Assembly (NCBI GenBank): GCA_963773655.1
Contig: CAVZBX010000005.1
Span: 310,001-374,000, forward strand
Origin: DASSQJ01 sp963773655
Lineage (GTDB): Bacteria; Actinomycetota; Actinomycetes; Actinomycetales; Dermatophilaceae
DNA: 64,000 nucleotides
Reading direction: 5' to 3'
Under the pieces are notes generated by a model. The model worked only from the letters and a program-made list of their open reading frames with translations. It was not told where the DNA came from and searched no databases. Numbering within the stretch: position 1 is the stretch's first letter; the number at the start of each line of letters is the position of its first letter. Both the position numbers and the translations under genes were made by a program. Positions 44,328 through 53,027 of the stretch are shown piece after piece.

Positions 44328-45406
44328 CTAGGGCTCGGCGACGCCGCGGTCAGCCCCGCAGGTCCGGGCGCCCCACGTCTGCCGGAGGACCTCGGTGAGG
44401 ACCGGGTCGAGCGCGTCCCGCCAGGCGGTGTAGTTGTGGAGGTCGGCCACCTCGCGGTAGGCCACGTCGGTGCCCTGCCCGCCGCAGCGCCGCCGCCATG
44501 TCGCGGTTGTTCGCAGCGTTCTCCTCCAGGGCCCCGCACGTCATCCCGACGACGAGCGGGTGCTCGGCGACCCGCATGTCGAGCACCTGCTGCACCGCCC
44601 GCGAGATCCGTCCGAAGTACGGGAAGCTGCTCTCGGCGTCGTCGTGGCGCACCTGGAAGAACGAGCCCGACTGGGCCAGGACGCCGCCCACCCGGGGCGC
44701 CGCGAGGAGGCCCAGCGAGCAGGGCGGTGAGCCCGCCGAGGCTGGCCCCCATGACGACGACCGGCCCCGCGGTGGCGTAGCGGTCCCCGATCCGGTCCAG
44801 CCCGGCCTCGGCGACGGTGCGCAGGTACCTCGGCGAGCCCGAGTACCAGGCGTCGCGCAGCACCGGGTGGGTCAGGGCGACGCGGTGGGGAGGAAGCGCG
44901 CCGGCGGCGACGAGTGCCCCCGCGTACGTGGTGATGCCGGCGAGCAGGTCGTACTCGGGCCCGTCGTGGACGAGGAGCAGGGGGGCGGGGGTGTCGGGGT
45001 CGAGGGACTCGGGCGACCAGATGGTGACCGGGACCTCGTCGGCCGTCTCGCCGGCGAGCGCCATCGGGTCCAGCCGCCCCGGCACGGCCGGTGCGCCGAG
45101 CCACCACGGGGCGGTGTAGCCGGGCAGCTCGAGCACCGAGCGGTCGCCGAACGCCGTGGGCACCGTCGTGGGGTTGGCGGGGTCGAGGACCACGTCGGTG
45201 TGCTCGCCGCGGCGCACGGCCAGCCGGTACTCGACGCGGTCGAGCGCGGGGCGCGGGAGGTCCAGCACCCAGCCCCGGCCGTCCCGGCGCAGCTCCCGGG
45301 GGCCGGGGAGGGCGCGGTCGCACTCCAGCGCCACCCCCGTGACCGCGGGGTCGTCCTCGTCGTAGCGGAAGCGCAGGTGGGCGTCGACGAGCGTCGGCGG
45401 GGCCAC
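44328..45406 (-). pseudogene. Enterochelin esterase-like alpha/beta hydrolase, two frameshifts
   Basis: The N-terminal roughly 125 residues form a beta-sandwich as in enterochelin esterase (DLPRPALDRVEYRLAVRRGEHTDVVLDPANP, then a nucleotide-binding-like PVTIWSPESL start). The hydrolase part has LLLVHDGPEYDL, SPRYLRTVAEAGLDRIGDRYATAGP, the nucleophile block MGASLGGLTALLA, then LAQSGSFFQVRHDD, and a C-terminal His block YREVADLHNYTAWRDAL. Breaks lie near 44712 and 44482. Final residues RTCGADRGVAEP run to a TAG at 44328. The GTG start is 2 bp after the CnoX-like gene stop. It could act on siderophore or glycosylated esters, but no siderophore genes are seen. Confidence 0.72.
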
Positions 45407-45408
45407 GG

Positions 45409-46409
45409 TCAGAACAGGGCGCTCATCAGCGCGGTCCGGCCCTTGCGCACCCGCTCGTCGTGGTTGCCGACCACGGTGAAGAGCTCGAGCAGGCGGGTGC
45501 GCACGCGGTCGCGGTCCTCCCCCGCGGTGCTGCGGACCAGGTCGAGCAGGCGGGTGAACGCGTCCTCGACGTGGCCGCCCAGCAGGTCGAGGTCGGCGAC
45601 GAGGAAGGCGGCGTCGAGGTCGGAGGGGTCGGCCGCGGCGGCCTCCCGCGCGGCCCCGAGGTCGGCGCCGCTCGTGCGCTCCAGCAGACGCACCTGGGCC
45701 AGCCCGGCCTCCGCGTCGGCGTCCTTGGGGTTCGCCGCGAGGGCCTTCTCGTACGCGGCGACGGCCGCGGCGAGGTCGCCCCGCTCGATGGCGTCGAAGG
45801 CCTCCTGGTGCAGCGGTGGCAGCGGCGCCTCCTCACCGTCCGCGCCCTCCCCTCCGGCACCGGCCCGAGCTCGACCCGGCCGGTGATGCCGTTCTGCACT
45901 GCCGCCTGGAGCAGCTGGTCGACGGCGAGGCGCACCTGGTCCTCGGGGGCGACGCCGGGGAAGAGCGGCACCGGCTGGCCCTGGAGCAGCCCGAACGTCG
46001 CGGGCACGGTCGGCTGGCCGAACGCCTGCTGCAGCAGGGGCTGGAACGCCTGGAGCAGATCCTGCTCGGCCGTGAGGTCGGCGGTGAGCACGAGCACCCG
46101 GCCCTCGAGCCCGGCCGCGACCCGGACGACGGTGTCGACGAGCTGACGGGTCTGCGGGTGGGCCGAGGACCAGAGGACGAGCAGCCCGGGCACCTGCACG
46201 GTGCGGCTCAACGCCTGCTGGAGGGTCGCCCCGGTGACCTCGACGACCAGACCGTCCGGTACCCGCGGCGGCTCCGGCGCGCGCTGGCCGGGGACCAGCC
46301 CGGCGGGCATCCCACTCCCGGAGGTGGCCGAGCTCGGCGCGGTCATCGCGGAGACGGAGGACAGGTCGACGGCGCCGCGCGTCCCGGCGGGCTGCGGTGT
46401 CTCGCTCAT
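45409..46409 (-). pseudogene. Thioredoxin-TPR co-chaperone (CnoX/YbbN-like), one frameshift
   Basis: CnoX proteins hold oxidised or unfolding proteins and pass them to chaperonin. A Pro/Ser-rich N-terminus (about 1-50) is followed by a thioredoxin fold (VEVTGATLQQALSRT, LVLWSSAHPQTRQLVDTVVRVA, VLTADLTAEQDLLQAF, VPATFGLLQGQPVPLFPG). The active-site CxxC is replaced by SAHP, as in YbbN homologues. The C-terminal half has TPR-like helices (AIERGDLAAAVAAYEKALAANPKDADAEAGLAQV). The frame shifts once near 45840: GPVPEGRART... in one frame, AGGEGADGEEAPLPPLHQEAF in the next. It is 2 bp before the esterase operon, so it may share a transcript. Confidence 0.8.
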
Positions 46410-46455
46410 GGGGCGATTCTCCCTCAGGGTCGGTGGCGGCGTCGCCGGGGGTGGC

Positions 46456-47469
46456 TCAGGAGCCCTCGGCGGAGACGAGGAGCTCGCCGGCACCGATGGC
46501 CCGGACCTGCCCCTCGGTGGGGACGACGAGGACCACCGGCTCGAGGCTCGTCAGGGTGAGGGAGTCGGTCACCTTCTTGGTGCCGGCCAGCCGGGCGTAC
46601 TCCCGCGGCAGGACGAGCTCCTTGGCCTTGCTGGCCTTGGTGAAGGTGTCGTTGCGGCGCATGAGCCCGAAGGCGACGACGCCGCCGTCGGCGAGCCGGA
46701 AGGCCTGCGCGTCGTCGAGCAGCGGCCGGTGGCGCTGCGTGAGCTTCCCGAGCTTCTTCAGGGCCTTGGTCTGGGCCTCGGCGGACGCCTTGAGCCCGGT
46801 GGCGAAGGCATCCTCGGTGGAGACGGCCTCCGACGTCCTCGGCTTCGGGTAGGCGAGGGCGGCCGCATAGGCCGCGAACGCCTCGTCCGGGGCCAGGACG
46901 AGCCCCTCGCCGTCGGTGACGTCGACGAACGGCGCGCCCGTGTCCTCGGACCCGATCGCCGGCAGCTCGGCGCCGCCGAGCATCGGCACCGAGGCGGTGA
47001 TCTTGAACGGCGCATCGGGCTCAGGGGACACCATGACGTGCAGGTACTGGGTGTTCGCCTCCTCGTCCAGGGTGGTCGAGAGGATGGCCCGCGGCCACCC
47101 GCGGCCCTGCGACTGTGCCAGGACGGTCGGCCGGGCCTCCTCCACGGGGAGCTCGCCGGTCGCGTCGTCGGCCGCACCCCGCAGGGCGACGGCGTCGGCG
47201 ACCGTCAGCGCGTCGCCGGCGAGGACCGCCGCCCGGGCTCGCTTGCCTGCCGCGCCCTCGGTGCCGGCCGCCGCCTCGGCGCTGTCGAGGAGCCGCGCCG
47301 CGATCCGGGTGGCGCCGTCGGTGCTGAGCGGGACGGCCGCGGACTCCTCCGCGGGGGCGGGGTGGAGGCCGACGAGGGCGTCCGTCGTGGCGCCGCACCC
47401 GGCGAGGGCCAGGGCGGCGGCGAGGGCGGTGGCGACGGCGCCGGTACGGCGGGTGGCTCGTCGGGTCAC
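46456..47469 (-). CDS. Hypothetical lipoprotein
   Basis: The family is not recognised. The N-terminus (MTRRATRRTGAVATALAAALALAGCGA) is a lipoprotein signal with a good lipobox (LALAGC), so the roughly 310-residue mature domain should be on the outer face of the membrane. Visible segments are the Ala-rich DSAEAAAGTEGAAGKRARAAVLAG, the strand-rich PRAILSTTLDEEANTQYLHVMVSPEPDAPFKI and a C-terminal domain with VVAFGLMRRNDTF. The GTG start overlaps the stop of the upstream membrane-protein gene by 4 bp (GTGA). The pair is likely to be co-expressed and may form a complex. I have no basis for a function. Confidence 0.72.
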   Translation of the reverse strand: MTRRATRRTGAVATALAAALALAGCGATTDALVGLHPAPAEESAAVPLSTDGATRIAARLLDSAEAAAGTEGAAGKRARAAVLAGDALTVADAVALRGAADDATGELPVEEARPTVLAQSQGRGWPRAILSTTLDEEANTQYLHVMVSPEPDAPFKITASVPMLGGAELPAIGSEDTGAPFVDVTDGEGLVLAPDEAFAAYAAALAYPKPRTSEAVSTEDAFATGLKASAEAQTKALKKLGKLTQRHRPLLDDAQAFRLADGGVVAFGLMRRNDTFTKASKAKELVLPREYARLAGTKKVTDSLTLTSLEPVVLVVPTEGQVRAIGAGELLVSAEGS

Positions 47470-48251
47470 GGGGTGGTGTCCTTCGTGGTCTGGATCCGGA
47501 CCGGCTGCTCGGCCGGTGCGTCCTCCGCTGCGGAGGCGTCGGCCGGGGTGGTGTCGGCGGTGGAGTCGGAGGGAGTGGAGGGGGTGCTGTCGGTGGGGCC
47601 GGCCGGGGCGGCGTCGGCCGGGGCGGTGTCGGCCGCGGCGGTGTCGCCGGCCGGGCGAGGACCGCGGCGGGGCCAGGCGAGGACGAGGCCGACGACGAGG
47701 AGGAAGAGACCGACGAGGGCGGCGACGACCGCCTCGACGAACCAGGTCTTGTCGGTGATCGTCATCGTCACCGAGGACACCGTGCCCTCCTCGGCCACGA
47801 CGACGACGGCCTCGGGGGCCTCGACCTGGCGCACGGTCATCGAGACCGGCTCGTCGGCGTCGTCCTGGTCGCGCCAGAGCTCGGCGGCGGCGAGGTCGGT
47901 GGCCTGCGCGGTGCCGCGCTGCTCGGTGAGCAGCAGCCAGTCACCGACGTCGACCCCGGTGGCCACCAGGTGACGGGCGTCGCCGAGCACGGCGCTGGCG
48001 TCCGAGGGGTTGGCGAGCGCCATCCACACCCGCCCTCCCTCACCGGGCGTCGCCGTGACGGTGACGTCGGCGTCGACGCGGTTGAGCACGTCCGGGGGCA
48101 GCACGATGGGGCGGGCCGTCCCCGGTGAGGCGGTGAACGTCGCGGTGCCCGTGCCCCCGAGCTGGGTCGCGAACCAGACGCCGACGGCGGCGAGCGCCAG
48201 GCCGGCCAGGGCCAGCAGCGCACCGACCAGGCGCATGACGACACGGACCAT
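47466..48251 (-). CDS. Hypothetical protein with two membrane helices
   Basis: The family is not recognised. The ATG at 48251 is supported by GGAGGAAG 8 bases upstream; longer reading adds 36 residues without family character. A membrane helix spans about residues 9-30 (LVGALLALAGLALAAVGVWFA), and a second spans about 170-190 (VEAVVAALVGLFLLVVGLVLA). Between them is an extracytoplasmic domain of about 130 residues (TATFTASPGTARPIVLPPDVLNRVDADVTV...). The C-terminal roughly 60 residues are a low-complexity tail of Ala, Pro, Thr, Asp and Ser, predicted cytoplasmic. It overlaps the lipoprotein gene by 4 bp. Confidence 0.75.
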   Translation of the reverse strand: MVRVVMRLVGALLALAGLALAAVGVWFATQLGGTGTATFTASPGTARPIVLPPDVLNRVDADVTVTATPGEGGRVWMALANPSDASAVLGDARHLVATGVDVGDWLLLTEQRGTAQATDLAAAELWRDQDDADEPVSMTVRQVEAPEAVVVVAEEGTVSSVTMTITDKTWFVEAVVAALVGLFLLVVGLVLAWPRRGPRPAGDTAAADTAPADAAPAGPTDSTPSTPSDSTADTTPADASAAEDAPAEQPVRIQTTKDTTP

Positions 48252-48383
48252 GGTGGGGGCTTCCTCCGGGGGTGTTGTGGGGGCGCGCAGGAGCGCGGCC
48301 CGGGAAGGGGTGCCTTCCACCATGACAAACGCAGGCGTCCCGCGACAAATCCCGAGCACGCCGACTGCGTGACCGGCGTCACC

Positions 48384-48899
48384 TCAGGGCAGGAAGTCCC
48401 CCGCGGCGGCGCGCACCTCGCGCAGCAGCGTGAACAGGGCCCGGTGCTGCTCGGCGTCGAGCATCCCGAGGCCGAAGTCGTCCCGCTCGAGGTCGGCCGT
48501 CACCGCCTCCATCGCCTCGCGTCCGGACTCGGTGATGACGGCAAACGCACCCCGGCGGTCGTGCGGGTTCGGGACCCGCTCGACGAAGCCCTGCGCGACG
48601 AGCCGCTGCACGATGTTCGTCGCGCTCGTCGGGTGGACCATGAGCCGCTCACCGATCCGGGACATCGACAGCCGGCCCTCGCGGCTGAACGCGAGGAGCA
48701 CGAGCGCCTCGTAGCGAGCGAAGGTCAGCCCGTGCCGCCCGGCGACGGCGTCGTAGCGGCCGAGGAGGAGCTGCTGGACCCGCATCACCGAGGTCGCGGT
48801 GGCCATCTCGTCGGCGCGCGACCCCCTGCCCCACCGGGCCACCCACAGCTCACGAGCCCTCTCGATCGGGTCGAAGGGCAGGCGCACCGGCTCGCTCAC
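48384..48899 (-). CDS. MarR family transcriptional regulator
   Basis: A 171-residue winged-helix repressor or activator. The MarR core is LTFARYEALVLLAFSREGRLSMSRIGERLMVHPTSATNIVQRLVAQGFVERVPNPHDRRGAFAVITESG: the recognition helix is at PTSATNIVQRL and the wing contains the DRR signature. The long helices on each side form the dimer. The GTG at 48899 follows TACGGT (complement, 48907-48912) by 7 nt, so the mRNA is probably leaderless. It is divergent from the beta-phosphoglucomutase/GH65 genes across about 96 bp, so control of those genes is possible. MarR ligands are often aromatic acids; none is indicated. Confidence 0.9.
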   Translation of the reverse strand: MSEPVRLPFDPIERARELWVARWGRGSRADEMATATSVMRVQQLLLGRYDAVAGRHGLTFARYEALVLLAFSREGRLSMSRIGERLMVHPTSATNIVQRLVAQGFVERVPNPHDRRGAFAVITESGREAMEAVTADLERDDFGLGMLDAEQHRALFTLLREVRAAAGDFLP

Positions 48900-48906
48900 G
48901 GGCAGC

Positions 48907-48912
48907 ACCGTA
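48907..48912 (-). promoter_or_regulatory. -10 hexamer of the marR promoter
   Basis: TACGGT on the minus strand is 7 nt before the GTG start of the MarR gene, the same spacing as at the other leaderless starts in this window. Confidence 0.45.
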
Positions 48913-48982
48913 ACCGAGCCCGCGAGTCGTCCGTTCGTCGCGACACGTGCTGGGAACCCCGGTGCAGCGGGCGCCCCGGGTC

Positions 48983-48988
48983 TACCGT
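48983..48988 (+). promoter_or_regulatory. -10 hexamer of the pgmB-GH65 promoter
   Basis: TACCGT is 7 nt before the GTG at 48996. It selects this GTG over the one at 48987, which would overlap the hexamer itself. Confidence 0.5.
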
Positions 48989-48995
48989 GGTCGAC

Positions 48996-49736
48996 GTGAA
49001 TGCCACGAGCCCGCTGGCCTGGAGCGACGTCGGCGCGGTGCTCTTCGACCTCGACGGCGTCCTCACCCCCACCGCACGAGTCCACATGGCGGCGTGGGCC
49101 GAGCTGTTCACGACCTACCTGCGCGATGTCGACGTCGAGGGCGCCGACACCTCCCCGTACACCGACGAGGACTACTTCGCCCACGTCGACGGCAAGCCCC
49201 GGTACGACGGCGTCCGAGACCTGCTCGCCGCGCGCGGCATCGAGCTGCCGTACGGCCACCCCACCGACCCGCCCGACGCGGAGACCGTGTGCGGGCTCGG
49301 CAACCGCAAGAACGACGCGTTCAACGCGGTGCTCGAGCGCGACGGCGTCGAGCCCTACCCGGGGTCGCTCGCCCTGCTCGACCTGCTGCGCGGCCTCGGC
49401 ACCCCCCTGGCCGTCGTCTCCTCCTCGGCCAACGCCCGCGCCGTTCTCGCCGCCGCCGGCCTCGCCGACCGGTTCGTCAGCGTGGTCGACGGCCGGGTCG
49501 CGAGCGCCGTGGGGCTGCCGGGCAAGCCTGCGCCGGACACCTTCCTCCGCGCGGCGCGCGAGTGCGGAGCCGCTCCCGCCGACTCGGTCGTCGTCGAGGA
49601 CGCCGTCTCCGGCGTGCAGGCCGGCGCCGCCGGCGGCTTCCTCGCGGTCGTCGGCGTGGACCGCGGTGCGGGCGAGGCCGCGCTGCTCGACGCCGGCGCC
49701 ACGGTGGTCGTCTCGGACCTGCAGGAGCTGGTGTGA
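48996..49736 (+). CDS. pgmB: Beta-phosphoglucomutase family HAD hydrolase
   Basis: This is a HAD-superfamily enzyme that probably converts beta-glucose-1-phosphate to glucose-6-phosphate. The nucleophile loop is VLFDLDGVLTPTARVH (DxD form, with Thr before the cap), the cap carries KNDAFNAVLERDGV, motif II is AVVSSSANARAVL, motif III is LPGKPAPDTFLRAA and motif IV is SVVVEDAVSGVQAGAAGGF. The 246-residue length fits. It overlaps by 4 bp the GH65 gene, which would produce beta-glucose-1-phosphate by phosphorolysis. The pairing supports the mutase call over a general phosphatase. A leaderless-type -10 precedes its GTG. Confidence 0.9.
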   Translation: MNATSPLAWSDVGAVLFDLDGVLTPTARVHMAAWAELFTTYLRDVDVEGADTSPYTDEDYFAHVDGKPRYDGVRDLLAARGIELPYGHPTDPPDAETVCGLGNRKNDAFNAVLERDGVEPYPGSLALLDLLRGLGTPLAVVSSSANARAVLAAAGLADRFVSVVDGRVASAVGLPGKPAPDTFLRAARECGAAPADSVVVEDAVSGVQAGAAGGFLAVVGVDRGAGEAALLDAGATVVVSDLQELV

Positions 49737-52276
49737 GGACGGGAACGGTGCCGCAGGACCCGATGGACCGCACCCGGTTCCCCGCGGACCCCTGGCGGCT
49801 GGTCGAGCTCGAGCCCGACCTCGGCGACCTCGGGGTCACCGAGACCCTGTTCACCGTCGCCAACGGCTACATCGGCATGCGCGGCAACCCGGAGGAGGGC
49901 CGCGAGGCCCAGGAGCACGGCACCTTCGTCAACGGCTTCCACGAGACCTGGCCGATCCGGCACGCCGAGGGGGCCTACGGGTTCGCCCGCACCGGCCAGA
50001 CCATCGTCAACGTCCCTGACGCCAAGCTGATGAAGGTCTACGTCGACGACGAGCCCCTCGTCATCGGCATGGCCGACCTCGAGGAGTACGAGCGCAGCCT
50101 GGACTTCCGGGACGGCGTGCTCCGGCGCCACCTCGTCTGGCGCACGCCGTCGGGCAAGCGGGTCCGGATCGACTCCACCCGGATGGTGTCGATGACCCAG
50201 CGGCACCTGGCCGTGCTCACCCTCGAGGTCACCATGCTGTCCGGCGACGCACCGGTCATCGTGTCCTCGCAGCTGCTCAACCGCCAGGACGGCGAGGACG
50301 AGTACCACGAGCCGGCCCGCTCGAAGGTGGCGCTCGTCGACCCGCGCAAGGCGACCGGGTTCGAGGGGCGGGTGCTGCTGCCCCGCCTCCACACCGCCAG
50401 CGAGGACCGGATGTCGCTCGGCTACCGGTGCGCGAACTCGGGGATGACGGTGACCGTGGCCGCCGACCACGTGGTCGACACCCCGGACTTCACCGAGGTG
50501 GTCCTGCGCGACGAGCCCGACCTGGCCAAGATGGTGCTGCGCGTCGACGCACGCCAGGGCCACACGCTGCGCGTCGTCAAGGTCGTCGCCTACCACACCT
50601 CGCGCAGCCTGCCGGTCCGCGAGCTCTCGGACCGGTGCGCCCGCACCCTCGACCGCGCGGCCCGGCACGACGTCGCCCACTACCGCGCCGAGCAGCGGGC
50701 CTGGTACGACCGCTTCTGGGCCAGCGCCGACGTCGAGATCGACTCCCGCCACCGCGACCACGCCGCGGTCCAGCAGGCGGTGCGCTTCAACCTGCTCACC
50801 CTGGCGCAGGCCAGCGCCCGCTCCGACCAGCTGGGGGTGCCCGCCAAGGGGGTCACCGGCTCCGGGTACGAGGGCCACTACTTCTGGGACAGCGAGGTCT
50901 ACGTCGCGCCGTTCATCACCTACACCCAGCCCGACGTCGCCCGGAACCTCATGCAGTTCCGGAGCCGGATGCTGCCCGCGGCGCGCGAGCGGGCCAAGGA
51001 GATGTCGCAACGGGGGGCCCTCTTCCCGTGGCGGACGATCAACGGCGAGGAGGCGTCGGCCTACTACGCGGCCGGCACCGCCCAGGTGCACATCGACGCC
51101 GACGTGGCCCACGCCCTCGTCCAGTACGTGGCGGCCACGGGCGACGACGGCTTCCTCGTCCGGCACGGGCTGGCCATCCTCGTCGAGACCGCCCGGATGT
51201 ACACCGACCTGGGCTTCTGGCGCAGCAACGGCACCCCGAGCTTCCACATCCACGGCGTCACCGGCCCCGACGAGTACACGACCGTCGTCAACAACAACCT
51301 CTTCACCAACGTCATGGCCCGGTTCAACCTCGAGCAGGCCGCCGCGGCCGTCGACCGGGTCCGGGCGGAGCACCCGGAGGAGTTCGCCCGGATCGCGCAA
51401 CGGCTCGAGCTCGGCGACGGTGAGGCCGACAGGTGGCGGCGCTGCGCCGCGGGGATGCACATCCCGTTCGACGACGGGCTGCGGATCCACCCGCAGGACG
51501 ACTTCTTCCTCGACCGCGAGGTCTGGGACCTCAGCCGCACGCCCGCCGAGCTCCGCCCGCTGCTGCTCCACTACCACCCGCTCGTCATCTACCGGTTCCA
51601 GGTGCTCAAGCAGGCCGACGTCGTGCTCGCGCTCTTCCTCCAGGGGGACCGGTTCGGGGCCGACGAGAAGCGCAGGGACTTCGAGTACTACGACCCCATC
51701 ACCACCGGGGACTCCACCCTCTCGGCGGTCGTCCAGTCGATCATCGCGGCCGAGGTGGGCTACCACGAGGCCGCCTGCCAGTACTTCCTCGAGGCGCTGT
51801 ACGTCGACCTCGCCGACCTGCACCGCAACACCGTCGACGGGATGCACGTCGCGTCGGCCGGCGGGGTCTGGGCGGCCCTGGTCTCGGGCTTCGGCGGCAT
51901 GCGCGACCACGGCGGCCGGCTCTCCTTCGACCCGCGCCTGCCGGACCACTGGGAGGCGCTGACGTTCCGGCTCTGCTGGCACGGCAGCCGCCTGCGGGTG
52001 CGGCTCACCCGCGAACACCTCGAGCTGCGGGTGGAGGACGGCCGCGAGGCGGTCACCGTCCGGGTCCGGGGCGAGGAGCACGTTGTCGGAGCCGACCCGG
52101 TCGTCGTCCCCCTCGCCGACCAGGGCCCGCGCATCGACGGCCTCCTGCCGAAGAAGCCCCGCACCGGCGGACGTCGCGCCGACGGCAGCCGGATCACCGC
52201 CGGCGTGCCCGACCCCATCCCCTTCGAGGACCTGGAGCAGGGCGACCTCGTCGCCCCGGACACCGTCGACGACTGA
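49733..52276 (+). CDS. GH65 disaccharide phosphorylase (maltose/trehalose/kojibiose type)
   Basis: GH65 phosphorylases split an alpha-glucosidic disaccharide with inversion to give beta-glucose-1-phosphate and glucose. The 847-residue enzyme has an N-terminal super-sandwich domain (about 1-290, ANGYIGMRGNPEEG and FVNGFHETWPI are family-typical), a helical linker and the (alpha/alpha)6 barrel. The barrel contains GYEGHYFWDSEVYVAPF and the catalytic-acid block GVTGPDEYTTVVNNN (Glu at about residue 514). The phosphate-binding YRFQVLKQADVVLAL and later GMHVASAGGVWAALVSGFGG are present. The sugar specificity (trehalose, maltose, kojibiose, nigerose) cannot be read by eye. It overlaps pgmB by 4 bp (GTGA). 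Confidence 0.93.
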   Translation: MRTGTVPQDPMDRTRFPADPWRLVELEPDLGDLGVTETLFTVANGYIGMRGNPEEGREAQEHGTFVNGFHETWPIRHAEGAYGFARTGQTIVNVPDAKLMKVYVDDEPLVIGMADLEEYERSLDFRDGVLRRHLVWRTPSGKRVRIDSTRMVSMTQRHLAVLTLEVTMLSGDAPVIVSSQLLNRQDGEDEYHEPARSKVALVDPRKATGFEGRVLLPRLHTASEDRMSLGYRCANSGMTVTVAADHVVDTPDFTEVVLRDEPDLAKMVLRVDARQGHTLRVVKVVAYHTSRSLPVRELSDRCARTLDRAARHDVAHYRAEQRAWYDRFWASADVEIDSRHRDHAAVQQAVRFNLLTLAQASARSDQLGVPAKGVTGSGYEGHYFWDSEVYVAPFITYTQPDVARNLMQFRSRMLPAARERAKEMSQRGALFPWRTINGEEASAYYAAGTAQVHIDADVAHALVQYVAATGDDGFLVRHGLAILVETARMYTDLGFWRSNGTPSFHIHGVTGPDEYTTVVNNNLFTNVMARFNLEQAAAAVDRVRAEHPEEFARIAQRLELGDGEADRWRRCAAGMHIPFDDGLRIHPQDDFFLDREVWDLSRTPAELRPLLLHYHPLVIYRFQVLKQADVVLALFLQGDRFGADEKRRDFEYYDPITTGDSTLSAVVQSIIAAEVGYHEAACQYFLEALYVDLADLHRNTVDGMHVASAGGVWAALVSGFGGMRDHGGRLSFDPRLPDHWEALTFRLCWHGSRLRVRLTREHLELRVEDGREAVTVRVRGEEHVVGADPVVVPLADQGPRIDGLLPKKPRTGGRRADGSRITAGVPDPIPFEDLEQGDLVAPDTVDD

Positions 52277-52352
52277 CCTGCCGCGCCGGCGACGGCGTAC
52301 GGGTCGAGCTGGTCACCGAGCTGCAGCACGGCGTGCCGAACGCCACCTCGAG

Positions 52353-53027
52353 TCACTCCTCGACGCCGCCCGAGCCAGACCCCTCCACCGTCCGACCCCG
52401 GCGCGGCCCGGCACCGCGGCCGGCCCAGCGGTCGGCAGTGAGCGCCATGTCCACGGCCCCCACGGGCACCTCGTCGAACACCAGCGCTGCCTCGCGGGTG
52501 CCCGTCACCGTGAAGCCGAGGCGCTCGTAGACGTGACGGGCCCGCGGGTTGAACTCGAAGACCTCGAGCTCCAGGCGGCCCAGGCCGAGGGCGCCGAACG
52601 CATGGTCGACGAGCAGGCCCAGCGCCTCGGTGCCGAGCCCCCGGTCGCGGCCGGCCGGCCCGACCAGGCACCGGAGGTTGCACGAGCGTGCGACGGGGTC
52701 GTGCTCGTTGAGCACGACCTCCCCGACCAGCCTGCCGGTGGCGGCGTCCTCGACCGCGAGGTCGAGACGGTCGGGCTGGTCGGCCCGGGTGGCGTACCAC
52801 TCGCGGAGCCGGTCGTCGACGGGCTGACGACCGTGGGCCTCGGCCGACGAGGTGACGCTGCCGGTGAGCCGGCGCACGTCCGGGTCGCTGAGGATCTCGG
52901 CCATCGCGGCGACGTCCGCCTCCCGGAACGGGCGCAGCGTGACCAGCCGGCCCCGCAGGACCGGCTTGGTCGGCGAGGTCGGGCTCGTCCGCCCCCCGGC
53001 ATCCGGGGGCACCCGGTGGCCGGTCAC
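52353..53027 (-). CDS. GNAT family N-acetyltransferase (RimJ/RimL-like)
   Basis: A 224-residue acetyl-CoA-dependent acyltransferase. LRGRLVTLRPFREADVAAMAEILSDPDV is the RimJ/RimL-type opening, GEVVLNEHD is beta-4, and the acetyl-CoA loop is VGPAGRDRGLGTEALGLLVDHAF. FNPRARHVYERLGFTVTGT completes the fold. The last 30 residues are a disordered Gly/Arg tail. Substrates in this group include ribosomal protein N-termini and small amines; none is indicated. The GTG overlaps the meaB stop by 4 bp, so it is in that operon. Confidence 0.88.
   Translation of the reverse strand: MTGHRVPPDAGGRTSPTSPTKPVLRGRLVTLRPFREADVAAMAEILSDPDVRRLTGSVTSSAEAHGRQPVDDRLREWYATRADQPDRLDLAVEDAATGRLVGEVVLNEHDPVARSCNLRCLVGPAGRDRGLGTEALGLLVDHAFGALGLGRLELEVFEFNPRARHVYERLGFTVTGTREAALVFDEVPVGAVDMALTADRWAGRGAGPRRGRTVEGSGSGGVEE

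Noticed and set aside
44328..45406. Siderophore (enterobactin-type) locus suggested by the enterochelin-esterase-like protein
   Set aside because: No non-ribosomal peptide synthetase, iron transporter or isochorismate genes are in the window. The fold alone does not define a siderophore role.
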